Shown here: piece after piece, positions 61,231-64,000 of the stretch
Position numbering within the stretch: the first letter of the stretch is position 1
How the letters are laid out: every line of letters starts with the position of its first letter
Assembly (NCBI GenBank): GCA_900772415.1
Contig: CAAHEC010000055.1
Coordinates: 24,534 to 88,533 of the forward strand
Origin: Bacilli bacterium
GTDB taxonomy: Bacteria; Bacillota_I; Bacilli_A; RF39; UBA660
DNA: 64,000 nucleotides
Reading direction: 5' to 3'
Program-made: the position numbers and the translations under genes
Notes under the pieces: model-generated
Told to the model about the DNA's origin: nothing
Database searches by the model: none
Seen by the model: only the letters and a program-made list of their open reading frames with translations

Positions 61231-62565
61231 ATGATAGAATTTGGTAAAGGTTTAGATGAAGAAAAAATTAAGATGATATCAAGCTTAAAAAAAGAACCAG
61301 ATTGGATGCTTTCTTATCGCCTTGATTCTTATAGAAAATTTAAAGATTTCAAAGAGCCTTCGTTTGGGCCTGAAATAAAATTAGATTTAGATGATATTAG
61401 GTATTATAAGTCAACTAATACTTCTGTAGCTAATAGTTGGGATAATGTAGATGATAATTTAAGAAAGACTTTTTCGTCTATTGGCATAGAAAAAGCTGAA
61501 AAAAATTATTTAGCAGGTGTTCATGTTCAGTATGAAAGTGAAGCACTATATCATAATATGCTTAATGAATTAAAAGAAAAAAATATTATTTTTTTAGATA
61601 CAGATACGGCTTTAAAGAAATATCCTGATTTATTTAAGAAATATTTTGGCACGTTAGTTAAAAATGATGACAATAAGTATGCGTCATTAAACTCGGCTGT
61701 GTGGTCTGGTGGAACGTTTATATATGTTCCTCCTAATACCAAGTTAGATAGACCACTTCAAAGTTATTTTAGGATAGATTCTAAAGATATGGGTCAATTT
61801 GAAAGAACGTTAATCATAGTAGATGAGGGTAGTGATTTACATTATATAGAAGGTTGCACTGCACCTACTTATTCGTCATCATCCCTACATGCTGCGGTAG
61901 TTGAAATATTTGTTGCAAAAAACGCTAAGTGTCGTTATACAACAATTCAAAATTGGGCTAATAACGTGTATAATTTAGTTACTAAAAGATCTTTAGTAGA
62001 AGAAAATGGCACTATGGAATGGATAGATGGTAATATAGGATCAAAAGTTACGATGAAATATCCAGCTTGCATACTTAAAGGAGATTATTCAAAAGGAATC
62101 TGTACGACAATAGCACTTGCAGATAATGGACAAATCCAGGATACTGGTGCAAAGATGATACACATAGGTAAACATACTAAAAGTAATATCTTATCTAAAT
62201 CGATAGCAAGAAGTGGTGGAAATGCATCTTATAGAGGTTTAGTTAAAATAACAAAAGATGCTAAGTATTCATCAGCAAACATTAAATGTGATACAATACT
62301 TTTAGATAAAATTTCAAAAAGTGATACGTTTCCAACAAATATTTGCGAAAATAAAACAAGTTCATTAGAACATGAGGCTACCGTTTCCAAAATAGATCCT
62401 AAAGAATTATTTTATTTAATGACGAAAGGGTTAGATGAAAATAAAGCAACAGAACTTCTTATCATGGGATTTATAGATGCTTTTAGAGAGGAATTACCTC
62501 TTGAGTATGCGGTTGAATTAAATCAATTACTTAAAGGAGAAAAGATAAAGGAATGCAAAAGATAA
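61231..62565 (+). CDS. sufB: Fe-S assembly scaffold SufB
   Basis: 444 residues. SEALYHNM, SGGTFIYVPPNTKLDRPLQSYF (core GGTFIYVPPN), EGCTAPTYSSSSLHAAVVEI (core EGCTAPTYS), then DTFPTN, SSLEHEATVSKI and FYLMTKGLDENKA. The Cys in EGCTAP and the downstream ENKTSSLEHEA segment form the assembly site. Last gene of the unit. Confidence 0.96.
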   Translation: MIEFGKGLDEEKIKMISSLKKEPDWMLSYRLDSYRKFKDFKEPSFGPEIKLDLDDIRYYKSTNTSVANSWDNVDDNLRKTFSSIGIEKAEKNYLAGVHVQYESEALYHNMLNELKEKNIIFLDTDTALKKYPDLFKKYFGTLVKNDDNKYASLNSAVWSGGTFIYVPPNTKLDRPLQSYFRIDSKDMGQFERTLIIVDEGSDLHYIEGCTAPTYSSSSLHAAVVEIFVAKNAKCRYTTIQNWANNVYNLVTKRSLVEENGTMEWIDGNIGSKVTMKYPACILKGDYSKGICTTIALADNGQIQDTGAKMIHIGKHTKSNILSKSIARSGGNASYRGLVKITKDAKYSSANIKCDTILLDKISKSDTFPTNICENKTSSLEHEATVSKIDPKELFYLMTKGLDENKATELLIMGFIDAFREELPLEYAVELNQLLKGEKIKECKR

Positions 62566-62710
62566 TGCATTTCTTTTTATTACTAAAAAATTGTCGTAAA
62601 TTATATAAAAAAATACTAAAGAAGAATTTTTTTTAAAAAAGTTATACAAAAAAAGATATTTACCTTTAAAGGAATATTAATTTTTGTTAAAAATAACAAT
62701 AAAAAATTAA

Positions 62711-62738
62711 AAAAACATTGTTTTGATAATGTTTTTTC
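62711..62738 (+). terminator. terminator upstream of ssb
   Basis: 9-bp AT-rich stem AAAAACATT/AATGTTTTT and a T-run; probably ends the suf transcript after leaky pausing at a weaker AATGC/GCATT hairpin near 62553-62574. Confidence 0.65.
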
Positions 62739-62773
62739 TTTCGTGTAAATTTATTAGTGAAAGGAGAGATATT

Positions 62774-63127
62774 ATGGTAAATCAATTGATTGTTATTGGT
62801 AGATTGGTTAAAGATCCAGAGCTAAGAAAAACGGAAAATGGTAGAAATGTTACTAATATTACACTAGCCGTTCCAAGAAGTTATAAAAATATTAATGGTG
62901 AATATGAAACTGATTTTATCGATTGTACTTTATGGAGTACGGTTGCTGAAACAACAACAGAATATTGTCATAAAGGTGATTTGCTTGGGGTAAAAGGAAG
63001 ACTTCAAATGAGAACAATTGAAAAAGAAGATGAAAAGCCAAAGCAAAATCTAGAAGTAGTAGCAGAAAAAGTAACATTTTTATCAAGTAGTAGAAGTCAT
63101 GATGCAAACTTAAAAAAAGATGTATAA
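62774..63127 (+). CDS. ssb: single-stranded DNA-binding protein without acidic tail
   Basis: 117 residues from the ATG at 62774 (AAAGGAGAG; the frame is open earlier without a site). OB-fold: NQLIVIGRLVKDPELRKTENG, VTNITLAVPRSY, TDFIDCTLWSTVAE, GDLLGVKGRLQMR. The protein stops right after the OB fold (ending NLKKDV) and lacks the DDDIPF-type C-terminal tip. This is the pattern of an accessory SSB. Confidence 0.9.
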   Translation: MVNQLIVIGRLVKDPELRKTENGRNVTNITLAVPRSYKNINGEYETDFIDCTLWSTVAETTTEYCHKGDLLGVKGRLQMRTIEKEDEKPKQNLEVVAEKVTFLSSSRSHDANLKKDV

Positions 63128-63166
63128 ATTGTAATTAAAGACATATTTTTTATTAGAGGTGTTTAA

Positions 63167-64000
63167 ATGAAAAAAATATGTCTTTTTATATTTTCTCTTT
63201 TTATTTTTATTCCATTTGTTTCGGCTTTAGAAGGTGACGTTAATGTTACTAATGAAAATCCTAATTGTACTACAAAAGATTGCTACAAAACTAATAAGGA
63301 ACAAGAAGATGATTTAATAACTGACTTAAAAAGTGCAATATTAATAGAAGAAGATTCAGGTAAAATTTTATATGAAAAAAACGCACACGATAGATATGCA
63401 CCAGCTTCCATGACAAAAATAATGAGCATGATCCTTATTATGGAAGAAATTGAAAAAGGAAAATTAAAATGGAATGATACCTTAGTTGCTAGTGAAAATG
63501 CAGCATCTATGGGAGGTTCTCAAATATTTTTAAAAGCAAATGAAAAAATGAGTGTTAAAGACTTATTTAAGGCAGTTGCTATAGGTTCTGCTAATGACGC
63601 AACTGTTGTATTTGCGGAAAAGATAGGTGGTACTGAAAAAAGATTTGTAGATAAAATGAATGAAAAAGTTAAAAGTTTAGGTCTTAAAGATACTAATTTT
63701 AAAAATGCAACGGGTCTTGATGAAGCTAATCATTACTCATCAGCATACGATATGGCGTTTATGGCAAGGGAACTTATAAAACATGAAAAGATATTTGATT
63801 TTACTACTATATATGAAGATTATTTAAGGCAGGATACCGACAATAAATTTTGGCTTGTTAATACAAATAAGCTTATAAAAACTTATGAAGGAGCAGATGG
63901 ACTTAAAACAGGATATACAAAAGAAGCAGGATACTGTCTTACTGCAACAGCAAAAAGAAATAGAATGAGGCTTATTGGAAGTATTATGGGTGCAAGTGAA
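63167..64000 (+). CDS. D-alanyl-D-alanine carboxypeptidase (DacF/PBP5 type), 5' part
   Basis: 278 residues to the window edge, frame still open. Signal peptide (MKKICLFIFSLFIFIPF, cleavage near SALEG). Serine peptidase S11 motifs: SMTK with Ser81, GSAND, and KTG at about 247. About 100 more residues (a C-terminal beta domain) are expected beyond the edge. Cleaves the terminal D-Ala of peptidoglycan stem peptides. In Bacillus, dacF precedes spoIIA; what follows here is not visible. Confidence 0.93.
   Translation, partial: MKKICLFIFSLFIFIPFVSALEGDVNVTNENPNCTTKDCYKTNKEQEDDLITDLKSAILIEEDSGKILYEKNAHDRYAPASMTKIMSMILIMEEIEKGKLKWNDTLVASENAASMGGSQIFLKANEKMSVKDLFKAVAIGSANDATVVFAEKIGGTEKRFVDKMNEKVKSLGLKDTNFKNATGLDEANHYSSAYDMAFMARELIKHEKIFDFTTIYEDYLRQDTDNKFWLVNTNKLIKTYEGADGLKTGYTKEAGYCLTATAKRNRMRLIGSIMGASE

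Noticed and set aside
1..64000. CRISPR arrays, insertion sequences, prophage, tRNA or rRNA genes
   Set aside because: Looked for regularly spaced repeats, transposase or integrase motifs and tRNA cloverleaf signatures while reading; none was found by eye, though a short tRNA search by program would be more certain.

Overview
The window is a very AT-rich, densely packed chromosomal segment from a low-GC, Gram-positive, spore-forming lineage of Bacillota. Nearly every gene is on the + strand, starts after a GGAGG-type ribosome binding site and, at unit ends, runs into a hairpin plus T-run terminator. Three things point to class Bacilli: the order mraZ-rsmH-ftsL-pbpB ... spoVD-mraY-ftsW-murG-murB-divIB-ftsA-ftsZ-spoIIGA-sigE; the ylbD-ylbE-ylbF-rsmD run; and the SufCDSUB iron-sulfur operon. 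Very low GC and compact genes suggest an uncultured gut-type Bacilli (RF39/ML615J-28/Erysipelotrichales-like). That placement is inference only.

Layout. 1-3.1 kb: the end of an ESX/type VII-like locus (WXG100-type small proteins and a secreted or membrane-anchored HExxH metallopeptidase). 3.1-5.3 kb: thioredoxin-like membrane protein, trmL, and on the minus strand yidD with a ZnuA-like lipoprotein. 5.4-9.2 kb: first half of the division/cell wall (dcw) cluster, behind a promoter carrying four 10-bp-spaced TGG repeats that look like the MraZ operator. 9.3-13 kb: a surface-fibre-like cassette (SipW-type signal peptide protein, SipW-like signal peptidase, DUF5305-like protein) whose promoter spacer contains a run of nine G. 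13-26 kb: U32 peptidase, a phosphorelay (HPt, response regulator with degenerate HD-GYP, two hybrid kinases, lipoprotein), an ABC transporter and small membrane proteins. 26-35.8 kb: second half of the dcw cluster, with an independent, structured, terminated RNA gene between ftsW and murG. 35.9-39.2 kb: spoIIGA-sigE, ylbDEF, rsmD. 39.3-43.4 kb: orphan prepilin-like gene, nfo, rpsO, pnp. 43.4-48.3 kb: acetyltransferase, a 550-bp gene-poor stretch, an OmpR/EnvZ-type pair and RNase J. 48.4-53.9 kb: SRP genes (ftsY, ylxM, ffh) with an unknown gene in front, a CotD-like coat protein, rpoZ and recX. 53.9-57.5 kb: PrsA-like foldase, two tiny YjcZ-like membrane peptides behind a sigma-K-like promoter, a VanY-type carboxypeptidase and a HIT protein. 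57.6-62.6 kb: the suf operon with a shortened SufD and an extra unknown gene. 62.7-64 kb: a tail-less SSB and the 5' part of a DacF-type carboxypeptidase cut by the window edge.

Common themes are cell wall synthesis and division, the switch to sporulation (pro-sigma-E and its protease directly behind ftsZ, coat-type proteins), and surface or secretion functions. Most housekeeping calls are secure from conserved motifs. The surface cassette, the phosphorelay, the RNA gene and the type VII-linked peptidase are the parts least explained by known systems. No tRNA, rRNA, CRISPR array, transposase or phage gene was seen.
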